A DNA stretch of 64,000 nucleotides, taken from Chloroflexota bacterium. GTDB taxonomy: Bacteria; Chloroflexota; Anaerolineae; Anaerolineales; Villigracilaceae. A model generated the notes under the pieces. The model was not told where the DNA came from. It saw only the letters and a list, made by a program, of their open reading frames with translations, and did not search any database. Below, piece by piece: positions 1 to 10,474 of this stretch. How positions within the stretch are numbered: the first letter of the stretch is position 1; every line of letters begins with the position of its first letter. Both the position numbers and the translations under genes were made by a program. The DNA lies in NCBI GenBank assembly GCA_013112685.1, contig JABFGC010000002.1, positions 62,001-126,000 of the forward strand, given 5' to 3'.

Positions 1-1
1 C

Positions 2-136
2 GCCGATAATCTCCCGCGAACGAAGGCAATCGCGAACGTCCTCATCGTTTCGCTGCTTCTGCTCCTTCTGCAATCCGGCATCGGCGCGGTCTTGTCCAAC
101 GCGAGCGGACTCGCCATCCAGCGTCCTTTCTTCTAG
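2..136 (+). CDS. C-terminal fragment of a membrane protein (5' end outside window)
   Basis: An open frame enters from the left edge and stops with TAG three bases before the next ATG. The 44 visible residues hold one strongly hydrophobic segment (IANVLIVSLLLLLLQSG) followed by a short tail ending in QRPFF. This fits the last membrane helix of an integral membrane protein. Its tight spacing to the downstream ABC-transporter ATPase suggests the same operon, so it could be part of the same export system. The family cannot be recognised from this fragment. Confidence 0.55.
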   Translation, partial: ADNLPRTKAIANVLIVSLLLLLLQSGIGAVLSNASGLAIQRPFF

Positions 137-138
137 CC

Positions 139-869
139 ATGACCGATCCCCTGATTCATGTTTCGGGCTTGAGACGGCACTATGAAATGGGCGGGGATAT
201 CGTCCGCGCATTGGACGGCGTGGACCTGGAGATTTTTCCGCACACCCTCACGGTCGTGATGGGGACCTTCAGGCTCGGGCAAAAGCAGTCTGCTTTACCT
301 GCTCGGCGGCTTGGACCGCCCCACCGCAGGCCAGATCGCGGTCAACGGCGAGCGGCTCGACCAGATGGACGAAAACACCCTGGCGCTTTTTCGCCGCAAG
401 ACGGTGGGCTTCATCTTCCAGTCGTTCAACCTGGTTTCGAGCATGACCGCGCTGGAAAACGTCGCCTTCCCGATGCAGTTCGCGGGGATTCTGCCCGCAC
501 AGCGGAACGAAAAATCCAAAACCCTGCTCGAACAAGTTGGGCTGTCGGACCGCAGTCATCACAAACCGTCGGAACTATCCGGCGGACAGCAGCAACGCGT
601 CGCGGTGGCGCGGGCGCTGGTCAACGACCCGATGCTGATCTTCGCCGATGAACCGACGGGCAACCTCGATTCCCAAAGCGGCGTGACCGTGATGCAGGCT
701 GCTCTCGGATTTGCACAAAGCCGGGCGGACGGTGCTGGTCGTCACGCACGACCCGCGCATGACGCGCTTTGCGACGAACAAAATCTTTTTGTTGGATGGG
801 AAAGTTGTTTCGGAGGCGGAGTATCAGTCCGCAACGCTGGATCCGCTTCACGTACCGCACGGAGGATAA
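139..869 (+). CDS. MacB/LolD-type ABC transporter ATP-binding protein (two frameshifts)
   Basis: ATPase subunit of a MacB/LolCDE/FtsE-type transporter, which powers export or extraction of lipoproteins, peptides or drugs through an FtsX-like permease. Reading across two single-base insertions (an extra G in the run at 261-264, and one near 699) gives about 242 residues, the usual size. Visible motifs are Walker A GPSGSGKS, the Q-loop FQSFNLV, signature LSGGQQQR, Walker [13 protein letters not shown] and the H-loop VVTHDPR. The stop is directly followed by the ATG of the next gene. The matching permease lies at 2622-3958. The insertions sit inside otherwise intact motifs, so sequencing error is likelier than decay. 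Confidence 0.88.
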
Positions 870-2612
870 ATGTTGTTTGCAAGGAAATCCCTGACGATCT
901 TGAGTCTGCTTCTGGCGCTGGCGATGGCATCTGTACCATCTCCCGCATTTGCGTTAACGGTGGATGGTGTGACGCCGCCCACGATTGTGAACGACGTCAA
1001 CAACACCATTACCATCACAGGCTCCGGCTTTGTGGATGGCGCGGTGGCGCTTTTGAACGGCTCAGCCCTTTCGACGAGTTTTCTCAACAGCGGCACGCTC
1101 ACCGCCACCGTCCCGGCGGGGTTCATGCCGGGAACATATAACCTGGTTGTCCGCAATTCGGATACGGATTTTGGAAGCTGCGCCTGCACCCTGACCATCA
1201 ATCCACCGACGCCCACTTCCACCCCGTCGCCCACGCCGACCGCCACGCAAACGCCCACGCCGCTCCCGTTCTCCCGCCCGCAGATGCGCGTGACCTTCTC
1301 CGGGGCGAACACCAAAGACATTACCACCGACAAACGCTTCAAGTTCACGGTCAACTTCGAGAACGCGGGCAACATGATGGCGTTCAACACACAGGCGACG
1401 TTCACCTCGGCGGATGTCATCCCGCTGGATACGGGCGGCGTGGCGGTGCTTGGAAATATCTCCGCCGGGGGCGGTGTTTCGGTGGACCAGCGCTTCGTCT
1501 CGCAGGGGTCGCTCTCCGGGAAGTCTTTCGTCACGATTGACGTGACCCTGACCTACTACGACGACAAAGGCTCATCTTATTCCGATAAGTTCACGTTCAC
1601 GGTCCCGATATCAGGCGGCGGCGGTGGATCAGGCGTCTATTACACGGCAACTCCCACCGGAGTCCGAAGCGGGCAGTTGATCATCACTTCGTACGGCACG
1701 TCGGTCAATCCGCTTCAACCCGGCTCGCAGTTCAACCTTGTCATGACCGTCCAGAATGTGGGCAATGACAAAGCCCAGCGTGTGACCATGATCGTGGGCG
1801 GCGGCGGATCCGGTGGAAGCGACGGCACGCCCCAACCCGGCGGGGTCTCCGGCGGGAGCGGCGAGTTCACGAACTTTGCGCCGGTTGGCACATCCAACAT
1901 CCAGTCGCTGGGCGATATGGGGGCGGGCGGCGTGATCCAGGCGTCGCAGGAGTTGATCGTCAACGTCTCCACCAACCCCGGCGCGTACCCGATGAAGATC
2001 ACGTTCTCATATTTGAACGCCAAAGGCGAGACCGTGAACGATGAGCAGGTCATCACGTTGTTGGTGTACAGCCTGCCCAACCTGGATATCAGTTTCTACC
2101 GCCCGCTGGATATGTTCTTCGCCGGGCAGCCCGGCGCACTGCCCATTCAGGTGGTCAACCTCGGCAAGCGCACCGCCGTGTTGGGCAATATCACCATCAC
2201 CGCGGACACCGGCACGGTGGAGAACGGCACGTCGCTCGTCGGTTCGCTCGATGCGGGCGGATATTTCACGCTGGATGCGATGCTCCTCCCCGACGCGCCC
2301 GGACCCGTCAAACTGACTCTGGTCATCGAATACACCGATGACTTCAACCAGGAGCGCACAATCGAGAAGACCCTGGATGTGACGGTGGAGGAGGGCTTCA
2401 TGGAACCGACGCCCGACCCGAACATGCCCATGGACCCGGGGATGATGCCCTCCGAGGAGACCTTCCTCCAAAAGGCGTGGCGCTTCATTCTTGGACTTTT
2501 TGGTTTGGACAGCGCTTCCCCGGCTTCCTCTCCCGAGATGCCGGGTCCGTCCATCGAAGGCGAACCCATCCCCGCTCCGGGCGGAGGCGGCGGGGGCGGC
2601 AAAGGCGGATAA
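870..2612 (+). CDS. Secreted multidomain protein with IPT/TIG and CARDB-like repeats
   Basis: 580 residues. An N-terminal signal peptide (residues 1-29) is followed by an IPT/TIG-like immunoglobulin fold (about 30-110), then a Pro/Thr linker of the kind common in Chloroflexota surface proteins. Three related beta-rich stretches follow that resemble CARDB or NPCBM-associated domains (FTVNFENAGN near 155, FNLVMTVQNVGND near 285, LPIQVVNLGKR near 425). The end has a short hydrophobic patch (FLQKAWRFILGLFGLD) and a poly-glycine tail. It lies between the ATPase and permease of a MacB-like system, with ATG directly after the ATPase stop, so it is probably the exported or periplasmic partner. No enzyme motif is visible. 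Binding or scaffold roles are inference. Confidence 0.7.
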   Translation: MLFARKSLTILSLLLALAMASVPSPAFALTVDGVTPPTIVNDVNNTITITGSGFVDGAVALLNGSALSTSFLNSGTLTATVPAGFMPGTYNLVVRNSDTDFGSCACTLTINPPTPTSTPSPTPTATQTPTPLPFSRPQMRVTFSGANTKDITTDKRFKFTVNFENAGNMMAFNTQATFTSADVIPLDTGGVAVLGNISAGGGVSVDQRFVSQGSLSGKSFVTIDVTLTYYDDKGSSYSDKFTFTVPISGGGGGSGVYYTATPTGVRSGQLIITSYGTSVNPLQPGSQFNLVMTVQNVGNDKAQRVTMIVGGGGSGGSDGTPQPGGVSGGSGEFTNFAPVGTSNIQSLGDMGAGGVIQASQELIVNVSTNPGAYPMKITFSYLNAKGETVNDEQVITLLVYSLPNLDISFYRPLDMFFAGQPGALPIQVVNLGKRTAVLGNITITADTGTVENGTSLVGSLDAGGYFTLDAMLLPDAPGPVKLTLVIEYTDDFNQERTIEKTLDVTVEEGFMEPTPDPNMPMDPGMMPSEETFLQKAWRFILGLFGLDSASPASSPEMPGPSIEGEPIPAPGGGGGGGKGG

Positions 2613-2621
2613 CTCGCGACC

Positions 2622-3958
2622 ATGAAATTCTCCGATCTGATTCGCCTAGTCATCAATAACCTCAGCCGGCGCAAGGCGCGCGTCGGCTTGACGGCTGTCG
2701 GCGTGGTGATCGGGGCCCGGCGCGGTGGTGATCCCTGGTCTCGCTCGCCATCGGCTTGCAGATGAACGCCAACGAACAGTTGTACGGCATCGGCGATCTG
2801 AGTCAAATTTACGTGATGCCCGCCTACGGCGGCGAAGTGTTTATGGCGGGTCCCGGCATGGGCGGCGGAGGGGGCGGGGGAAGCGGGGTGGATCAGGAGA
2901 TCAAACTGCTCACCAACGACGCCGTTCAGGAATTGCGCGAAATCCCCGGCGTGATCGCCGCCATCCCGCGCGACTACATGTACGCCAACGCATTCGTCAC
3001 CTACAGAAAATTGCAGGGCTTCGGCGGCATCTACGGCGTCGGCACGAACGACCTGACGGATTTCGGTTTGGAAGCCCAGCAGGGCACCACCGCATTGACG
3101 CGCTCCACGGTCGTCATCGGGTTCATGGTCCCCCAAAACTTCATGGACCCGTATATCCGTCCGGGGCAGGAGCCGCCCCCGCCGCCGGATTTGTACGACC
3201 AGCAAATCCAACTGACGCTCCTCAAATACGACGAACAGGGCAACGAGATTCGCAAGAATTACAGCCTGCGGGTGGCGGGCATTCTCGCAGAGTCCGGCAC
3301 CGAAGCGGATTTTTCGATGTACCTGCCGCTCGAACTGGTCAAATCCATGAACGAATGGGCGACCGGCACGCGCATCAATTACAACAAGATCGGCTATCCA
3401 GAGGTCATCGTCAAAGTGGAGAGCGCGGATAGAACCCTCGAAGTCCGCGACCAGATCATCGCCATAGGTTTCCAAGCCAACACCATGCTCGATTTCGTGC
3501 AGGGCATCAACAACTTCTACACCATTTTGCAGGTGGTGCTGGGCGGCGTGGGCGCCATCGCCCTGCTGGTGGCGGCAATCGGAATCGCGAACACCATGGC
3601 GATGTCCATTCTGGAACGCACGCGCGAGATCGGTTTGATGAAAGCCGTCGGCGCGACGAACCGCGACGTGTTGAGTCTCTTCCTCGGCGAGGCGGCGGGC
3701 ATCGGGTTTATCGGCGGGTTGGGCGGCGTGCTGGTCGGCTGGCTGTTGGGGCAAATGCTGAACGTGGTGGCGGTGGTGTATCTCGCCCAGCAGGCGGCTT
3801 CGCAGGGCGGCATCCCGCCGAGCGTGGCGGTGTACACGCCGTTGTGGCTTCCGGTCTTTGTGCTGGCATTCTCCACGTTTATTGGAATGTTGTCCGGTCT
3901 TTATCCCGCCCTGCGTGCCGCGAACATGATTCCCATGATGGCACTTAAGTACGAGTAG
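2622..3958 (+). CDS. FtsX/MacB-type ABC transporter permease (two insertions near the 5' end)
   Basis: Permease partner of the ATPase at 139-869. The first transmembrane segment (VGLTAVGVVIG...VVILVSLAIG) is recovered by removing one extra C at about 2719 and one at about 2734; the product is then about 444 residues. A large extracytoplasmic MacB-PCD-like region carries a Gly-rich loop near residue 80. Three C-terminal membrane helices form an FtsX domain, with the conserved stretch ILERTREIGLMKAVGAT between helices. The ATG at 2622 lies nine bases after the stop of the secreted-protein gene. Substrate unknown; the neighbouring secreted protein is a candidate partner. Confidence 0.82.
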
Positions 3959-3977
3959 CAAAAATCGTCTTCAATTG

Positions 3978-3983
3978 TATAAT
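3978..3983 (+). promoter_or_regulatory. Candidate -10 element upstream of the PilZ gene
   Basis: A perfect TATAAT lies in the 64-base gap after the permease stop, with a GAGG ribosome-binding site just before the ATG at 4023. No good -35 hexamer is visible. Confidence 0.35.
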
Positions 3984-4022
3984 CTGGAAGGTCATTGAAA
4001 AAGATTTGAAAGCAGAGGTATC

Positions 4023-4364
4023 ATGCCTGAACGACGCACCGCCCCTCGCAAGAACATTTCTTTTTACATGCGCGTCCTGAACGACGATACGGGGGAAATC
4101 CTCGGCCACATGGTGGAGGTCAGCGCGGTGGGATTGCGGCTCGAAACGGTCGGACCGCTGCCCCTCGACAAGGATTACTACATGCGCCTCGAACTCACGC
4201 CGGACCTGGGAAACGTGCCCTACATCGTTTTCCTTGCGCGTTCCAAGTGGTGCAAAATAGACGACATTCAACCGAACCTATTCAGGGTCGGGTTTGAACT
4301 GGTTGAAGTCCTCCCTGAAGATAAAGCCGTCTTCCGGCGCATCCTTCTAAAATACGGTACATAA
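4023..4364 (+). CDS. PilZ-domain protein (cyclic-di-GMP receptor)
   Basis: 113-residue single-domain PilZ protein. Both ligand-binding signatures are visible: the N-terminal RxxxR-type arginines (ERRTAPR, residues 3-9) and the (D/N)xSxxG-type motif EVSAVGL near residue 36. The family binds cyclic-di-GMP and relays it to motility, surface or polysaccharide functions. It stands alone behind its own putative promoter. The window also contains a GGDEF protein at 39267-40385 that could make the ligand, but the two are not adjacent. Its TAA stop overlaps the first two bases of a MITE-like element, so the last residues may have been altered by that insertion. Confidence 0.88.
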   Translation: MPERRTAPRKNISFYMRVLNDDTGEILGHMVEVSAVGLRLETVGPLPLDKDYYMRLELTPDLGNVPYIVFLARSKWCKIDDIQPNLFRVGFELVEVLPEDKAVFRRILLKYGT

Positions 4365-4536
4365 CCCAAGTTGCTACCTTCAAATAGGTACTTGTGGTAT
4401 TCCGTCAAAGACCCTCACCTTCCCCTCCACCCTTCGGGTACGCGGTCCCAACGGGAGAGGGGGAAGCCATCTCAATAAAAAATTGCCACGATTGGGGTGA
4501 GGGAATGTTTTTGAAATCAAGGTGACAACTTGGGTT
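4363..4536. mobile_element. MITE-like element, copy 1 (174 bp)
   Basis: A non-coding 174-bp unit bounded by perfect 11-bp terminal inverted repeats (AACCCAAGTTG / CAACTTGGGTT) and flanked by the direct repeat ACAT (4359-4362 and 4537-4540). A second 174-bp copy, nearly identical in sequence, is at 37777-37950. The interior carries a Cys-rich-looking C/T tract and its complement (CCCTCACC ... GGGAGAGGGGG) that can fold back on itself. Size, inverted ends, target duplication and absence of an ORF fit a miniature inverted-repeat transposable element. The transposase that would move it was not identified. Confidence 0.72.
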
Positions 4537-4540
4537 ACAT

Positions 4541-4568
4541 AAAAAGAGGCAGGCGCTTAACCTGCCTC
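4541..4568 (-). terminator. Rho-independent terminator of the amidase gene
   Basis: On the minus strand an 8-bp stem (GAGGCAGG / CCTGCCTC) overlapping the amidase stop codon is followed by TTTTT. This is the standard terminator layout at the 3' end of the gene. Confidence 0.75.
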
Positions 4569-5934
4569 CTGCAAAATGTGCGGTTTGGTCTTGTGCCATT
4601 CGGTTGCCTGCTGGTAGGCAAACCCCGCGCGCAGGACTCCCGATTCGTTCCATGCCCGCGAGACGATCTGCAAACCGATGGGCAGACCCTCCCCTGGTAA
4701 ACCCGCACGGCACCGAGAGCGCAGGCAAACCGGTGAGGTTGAACGGCGCGGTGAAGCGGGTCAACTGGCGGGCGCGTTCGACGGCATCCTCGCCTTCGAG
4801 GAGGGGAGCCGGGATCGGCACCGTGGGGAGCAGCAGAACTTCATACTCCTCCAACAACAGTTCGCATCGCCGCTTGACTTCGGTCTGTGTACGCCTCGCA
4901 AGCGCGTACTCACTGGAAGTGAATCCCGCTCCTGTTTCCAGCCGCTGACGGACGTCCGCGCCGAACCAGTCGGGATGTTCCTTCAAGCGTTCACGATGAA
5001 ATGCTGCGGCATCCGCCTGCGTCATTACGGCGTTGGCTTGCGCCGCCTCCTGAAGGAAGTCCGCGTTTACTTCGGTCACGACCACGCCCTGTTCTTCCAG
5101 GACCTTTGCCGCCTGCGCGACCGCCCGCAAAATCTCAGGGTCGGTGGCATCCTCAATGTACCTTCCGACCGCCAGCGCCATCTTGCGTTCTTTCATCGTA
5201 TCTTTCAGGTGGCTGGAATAATCGCCGGGCAGGGTCTTGACCGAGGTTGGGTCGAGTTCGTCGTAGCCGCCCATCACTTGCAGCATCAACGCCGCATCCT
5301 CCACCTTGCGGGTGATGGGACCAGCATGGTCGAGGTTCCACGAGAGCGGGATGATTCCGCGCAGGCTCACGCGCCCGTAGGTGGGTTTGAGTCCCACCAC
5401 GCCGCACAGCGCGGCAGGGATGCGGATCGAGCCGCCGGTGTCTGTCCCCAGCGCGGCGAGCGCCATGCCTGTGGCGACGGCAACCGCGCTCCCGCCGGAG
5501 GAGCCGCCCGGCGTGCGGGTCACGTCCCGTGGATTTTTGCACGCGCCGAAGTGCGGGTTGTTGTTGGTCACACCGAGCGCGATCTCGTGGGTGTTGGTCT
5601 TGCCGATGATGTGCGCCCCCGCTTTTTTGATCTTTTGCACCGCGAACGCATCTTCGTCCGGCACGCGCTTGGCGAAGAATTTCGATCCGCCGGTGGTGCG
5701 GATTCCCTTCGTATCGTATAAATCCTTGACGGCTACGGGAATCCCATACAGGGGCATGCTGCCGCTGTTCGGAAGTTCCTCCATCCGCGGCGGGATAACG
5801 ATAATGAAGGCGTTCAGTATCGGGTTGAGTCGCTCGATTTGCTGGTAGCAGGCCGCGGCGAGGTCGGAGGCGCTGATCTCCCGGCTTTTCGCCAGGTCGC
5901 GCTGCTCCGTTATGGGTAAAGGGTCAAAGTTCAT
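4557..5934 (-). CDS. Amidase (amidase-signature family)
   Basis: About 458 residues once one extra base in the C-run near 4695 is ignored. Amidase-signature enzymes hydrolyse C-N amide bonds with a Ser-cisSer-Lys triad. The lysine is visible in AVKDLYDTKG (near residue 70), and the glycine/serine-rich signature is TPGGSSGGSAVAVA (near 140) with the nucleophile region TDTGGSIRIPA. The family includes GatA, but no gatB or gatC is nearby, so a stand-alone amidase is likelier. ATG 5934 is chosen because it lies exactly seven bases after a TATAAT box, implying a leaderless mRNA. After the frameshift the protein ends in HILQEAG, within the terminator. Confidence 0.85.
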
Positions 5935-5941
5935 ACGCCGA

Positions 5942-5947
5942 ATTATA
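5942..5947 (-). promoter_or_regulatory. -10 box of a probable leaderless promoter (amidase)
   Basis: On the minus strand a perfect TATAAT ends seven bases before the amidase ATG at 5934. Transcription would therefore start at or next to the A of the start codon, and no Shine-Dalgarno sequence could be present in the mRNA. Confidence 0.5.
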
Positions 5948-5988
5948 GTCAAGGGGAAAGTTTTCCCCATAGCCTATCTGTACTGATG

Positions 5989-6031
5989 AAAACCGCCCTA
6001 TCGGGGTGAACGCCCCAAATAGAGCGGTTTT
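5989..6031. terminator. Terminator between fhs and the amidase gene
   Basis: A long inverted repeat starts AAAACCGC and ends GCGGTTTT, with an inner GGGG/CCCC pairing. It lies 20 bases beyond the stop of the formate-tetrahydrofolate ligase gene. The A and T flanks allow it to act in either direction. Confidence 0.65.
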
Positions 6032-6053
6032 CGCTAACATTATTGTTTGGGCG

Positions 6054-8067
<2,014 letters not shown>

Positions 8068-8162
8068 AGTCTCTCCTTTGAAAATTATATATAATTTTTC
8101 CTGTCCTATTATCGGAATAAACTAAGAAAAAATCAAGAGCGTTTCGTCACCATTTTGTCACA

Positions 8163-8963
8163 TCAGGCAGTGAGAAGCGTGCCCACATTTTCCCCTTGCA
8201 GGGCGCGCGTCAACGCTCCGTGTTCTTCCGCGGAAAAAATTTGTGCGGTCAAATTCCGGTTCCCGCGGATGAGGGACAGCATTTCCTCCACCTTGGCTTT
8301 CATCCCGCCGGTGACGTCGGTGCTTGCCGAGCCTTTGATGCCGCTCCGCATCGCTTCGTAATCTGAGAGTTGAATCTGTTTCACGAGCCTGGTCCTCGCC
8401 GGGAAGTCCTCCCATACCCCCGCTTCGATTCCCGCCAGCAATATCCGCGCAGGGGAAAATTGCTCCACCAGGAATTTGAACACGTCTTCGGTGGAAAGGA
8501 TCGTCCCGCCCAGGGTTTCGTCGAACGCCACATCGCCGTGGACCACCGGCAGGAGGTGAACATCCAACGCCTTGCGGACGGTCAGGATATTGTGGCGAAC
8601 CACCTTGCGGTTATTCGAAATCATCGAAGACGACGGCGGGAACGAGATGGCTGGCACGCCCGCATTGATGAGCGACTCCATCACATGGCGGTTCAACTCC
8701 GCCGCCTGAAAACGGACTTCGGCAAACCCCATCCATTCTTCGCTTGTTTTGACACCATGCCGGGTCCCGTATTTCTTCGCGGCGACGTGCCCAAACGAGC
8801 CGGAACCATGTCCCAGAATCAGGAGCAGGTCCGGGTCGGAGTCCCGAACCGTTTTAATTTCTTGCGCGAGGTCTGCCAATTTGTCCAGTCTTGGGGTGTA
8901 GGGTTTGTCCTTGTCGGTGATGAGCGATCCGCCCAGTTTGAGGAGCGCGAGGTTATCGGTCAT
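8163..8963 (-). CDS. Isopentenyl phosphate kinase
   Basis: 266 residues of the amino-acid-kinase fold. LKLGGSLITDK at the N-terminus is the ATP-binding lysine/glycine motif. GHGSGSFGH (near residue 52) carries the histidine that distinguishes isopentenyl phosphate kinases from carbamate and acetylglutamate kinases. VVHGDVAFD (near 140) and the C-terminal SASTDVTGGMKAKV complete the pattern. The enzyme phosphorylates isopentenyl phosphate to isopentenyl diphosphate in the alternative mevalonate pathway known from archaea and some Chloroflexota. No other mevalonate gene is adjacent. It can feed the carotenoid genes at 56-63 kb. A possible -10 (TAAAAA) lies seven bases before the ATG. Confidence 0.87.
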   Translation of the reverse strand: MTDNLALLKLGGSLITDKDKPYTPRLDKLADLAQEIKTVRDSDPDLLLILGHGSGSFGHVAAKKYGTRHGVKTSEEWMGFAEVRFQAAELNRHVMESLINAGVPAISFPPSSSMISNNRKVVRHNILTVRKALDVHLLPVVHGDVAFDETLGGTILSTEDVFKFLVEQFSPARILLAGIEAGVWEDFPARTRLVKQIQLSDYEAMRSGIKGSASTDVTGGMKAKVEEMLSLIRGNRNLTAQIFSAEEHGALTRALQGENVGTLLTA

Positions 8964-8989
8964 GCTTCAATTTTTACCACCAATAATCG

Positions 8990-9017
8990 GACTTCGGAAG
9001 TCTCAAAAGACTTCCAA
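8990..9017. repeat. Imperfect palindromic repeat (GACTTCGGAAGTC family)
   Basis: GACTTCGGAAGTC followed by AAGACTTCC forms an imperfect hairpin. The same motif occurs as a perfect 16-bp palindrome at 44699-44731, so this is a dispersed small repeat. Confidence 0.55.
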
Positions 9018-9038
9018 AATCTGCCCAAACCCCCATGC

Positions 9039-9044
9039 TATAAT
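9039..9044 (+). promoter_or_regulatory. -10 box of a probable leaderless promoter
   Basis: A perfect TATAAT ends seven bases before the ATG at 9052, placing the expected transcription start at the start codon. No Shine-Dalgarno sequence fits in between. Confidence 0.5.
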
Positions 9045-9051
9045 CGCGGAC

Positions 9052-9867
9052 ATGGATATTCGTGCCGGCGTCATCGTCATCGCCATATTCGTCGTCATTG
9101 GAGCATACCTGTCGGTTCGGGCGGCGATCAAAAACATGCAGACCGCCCGCAAACTATCCTTTTACAGTTTGCGGAAACGGCATAACGCCGCCGCCTGGCG
9201 TTTCTTCTTTTTCGCAATTTTCCTGCTCGGTTTTGCCTATTGGCTTCCGTTTTACGGCGAGCCGCTCATCTATGTCTATTTTCCGCCGTCGCCCACGCCG
9301 TCGCTGACTCCCACCATCACGCTCACGCCGACCATCACCCTTTCCCCGACCATCACCCTCACCCCCACGCAGACACTGACTCCCGCCGTCTCCAACACGC
9401 CTACATTGACCACCACGCCCTTCCTGCCGATTGCCATCGAGGCGCTGTTCGCGGGACCCGTCACGCCCAATCTCGAGGCGGTGTTCACGACTCTTCAATT
9501 TTCCACTGAAATACAGAACGGGGAGCCTGTAGATCCGAAAACCGTCTTTGAACTTCCCATCGAAACGATGTATGGCGGTTTCGATTACCTCAACACGATT
9601 CCCGGTGTGCAGTGGACGGCGCTCTGGTATCGCAACGGCGAACTAGTCTGTTATGAGACCGAACCCTGGCGCGAGGAATGGGGCACGGGCGGCATCGGCG
9701 GCTATACCGAATGTTCAAACCCCATCGGCGGCTGGCAGCCCGGCGAATATGAAGTGGTCATCTTCATGGGCTACGAATGGAAGACCGTCGGGCGCTTCGT
9801 GGTTCAGGAAAGCCTGACTCCCATTGCGCCGACTGCGACCGCCACCAGCACAGCACGCCAGACCTGA
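9052..9867 (+). CDS. Membrane-anchored extracytoplasmic protein with Thr/Pro linker
   Basis: 271 residues. Two hydrophobic segments lie near the N-terminus (VIVIAIFVVIGAYLSV, residues 6-21, and FFFFAIFLLGFAYWL, about 49-63). Next comes a Thr/Pro-rich linker of repeated TPTITL-type units (about 78-125) and a globular domain of about 130 residues with LWYRNGELVCYE and WQPGEYEVVIFMGYEW. That domain resembles extracellular ligand-binding modules of Chloroflexota, but I cannot name the family. ATG 9052 is chosen over an upstream in-frame ATG because of the TATAAT seven bases before it and the hydrophobic start. A short Thr/Ala-rich tail follows the domain. Confidence 0.7.
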   Translation: MDIRAGVIVIAIFVVIGAYLSVRAAIKNMQTARKLSFYSLRKRHNAAAWRFFFFAIFLLGFAYWLPFYGEPLIYVYFPPSPTPSLTPTITLTPTITLSPTITLTPTQTLTPAVSNTPTLTTTPFLPIAIEALFAGPVTPNLEAVFTTLQFSTEIQNGEPVDPKTVFELPIETMYGGFDYLNTIPGVQWTALWYRNGELVCYETEPWREEWGTGGIGGYTECSNPIGGWQPGEYEVVIFMGYEWKTVGRFVVQESLTPIAPTATATSTARQT

Positions 9868-9930
9868 CCGTCACCAGGTCGCCCACCTCAACGCCGTAAA
9901 TCGTAAATCCAAAATCGCAACGGAGTTTTC

Positions 9931-10420
9931 ATGTCCAATCCCGCCTTTCAAGATTTCTACCCCGAATACTTTGCCCACTGCTACGGCTGCGGCAGGATGA
10001 ACGAATACGGTCACCAGATCAAAAGTTATTGGGACGGCGACGAATCCGTCTGCCACTTCCAGCCCAAGCCGTATCACATCGCCATTCCCGGTTACGTTTA
10101 TGGCGGGCTGCTCGCTTCGCTGATTGACTGTCACGGCACGGGTACCGCCGCCGCCGCAGGCTACCGCGCCGAAAATCGCGCCATGGATACCGAGCCGCCG
10201 CCGCGTTATCTCACCGCTTCCTTGCACGTGGATTATCTCAAGCCCACGCCGCTCGGGCCCCACGCTGGAGATCCGCGCGAAAGTGAAGGAAGTGAAAGGG
10301 CGCAAGGTGGTGGTGGAGGAATGGATCGTGGTGAATGGGGTGGTTACGGTGAAGGGTGAATTGGTCGCTGTGCAGGTGCCGGAGGAGATGGTGAAGGAGT
10401 TGGTGGGGGGGAGAGGTTAG
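9931..10420 (+). CDS. PaaI-like hotdog-fold thioesterase (one frameshift)
   Basis: About 162 residues after ignoring one extra C in GGGCCCC near 10258. The hotdog signature is visible: the N-terminal Cys-rich CYGCGRMNEYG, then PGYVYGGLLASLIDCHGTGTA, where the HGG-type motif of the family is replaced by YGG followed by an Asp-Cys-His helix. Strands LTASLHVDYLKPTPLG and TLEIRAKVKEVKGRKVVVEE follow. Such enzymes cleave acyl-CoA thioesters; the substrate cannot be told. The TAG stop lies inside a short dispersed repeat at 10416-10448, so the natural C-terminus may have been changed. Confidence 0.75.
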
Positions 10421-10448
10421 AGATTGGAGAATTAGGGAATTGGTGAAT
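10416..10448. repeat. Dispersed repeat (TTAGAGATTGGAGAATT family), left flank of the NACHT/RT cassette
   Basis: TTAGAGATTGGAGAATTAGG followed by GAATTGGTGAAT is the reverse complement of the block at 13838-13890 (CCAATTCTCCAAT ... CCAATCTCTAA). A shorter related copy lies inside the FAD-subunit gene at 46955-46982. The two outer copies flank the NACHT-FGE gene and the RT remnant in inverted orientation. Confidence 0.55.
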
Positions 10449-10474
10449 CGGGTGAACGGTTGATTGGAGCGACC

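Noticed and set aside
2147..3961. 604-codon open frame on the minus strand
   Set aside because: It is antisense to the secreted-protein and permease genes, has His/Arg/Gln-rich composition typical of a GC-rich shadow frame, and shows no recognisable domain.
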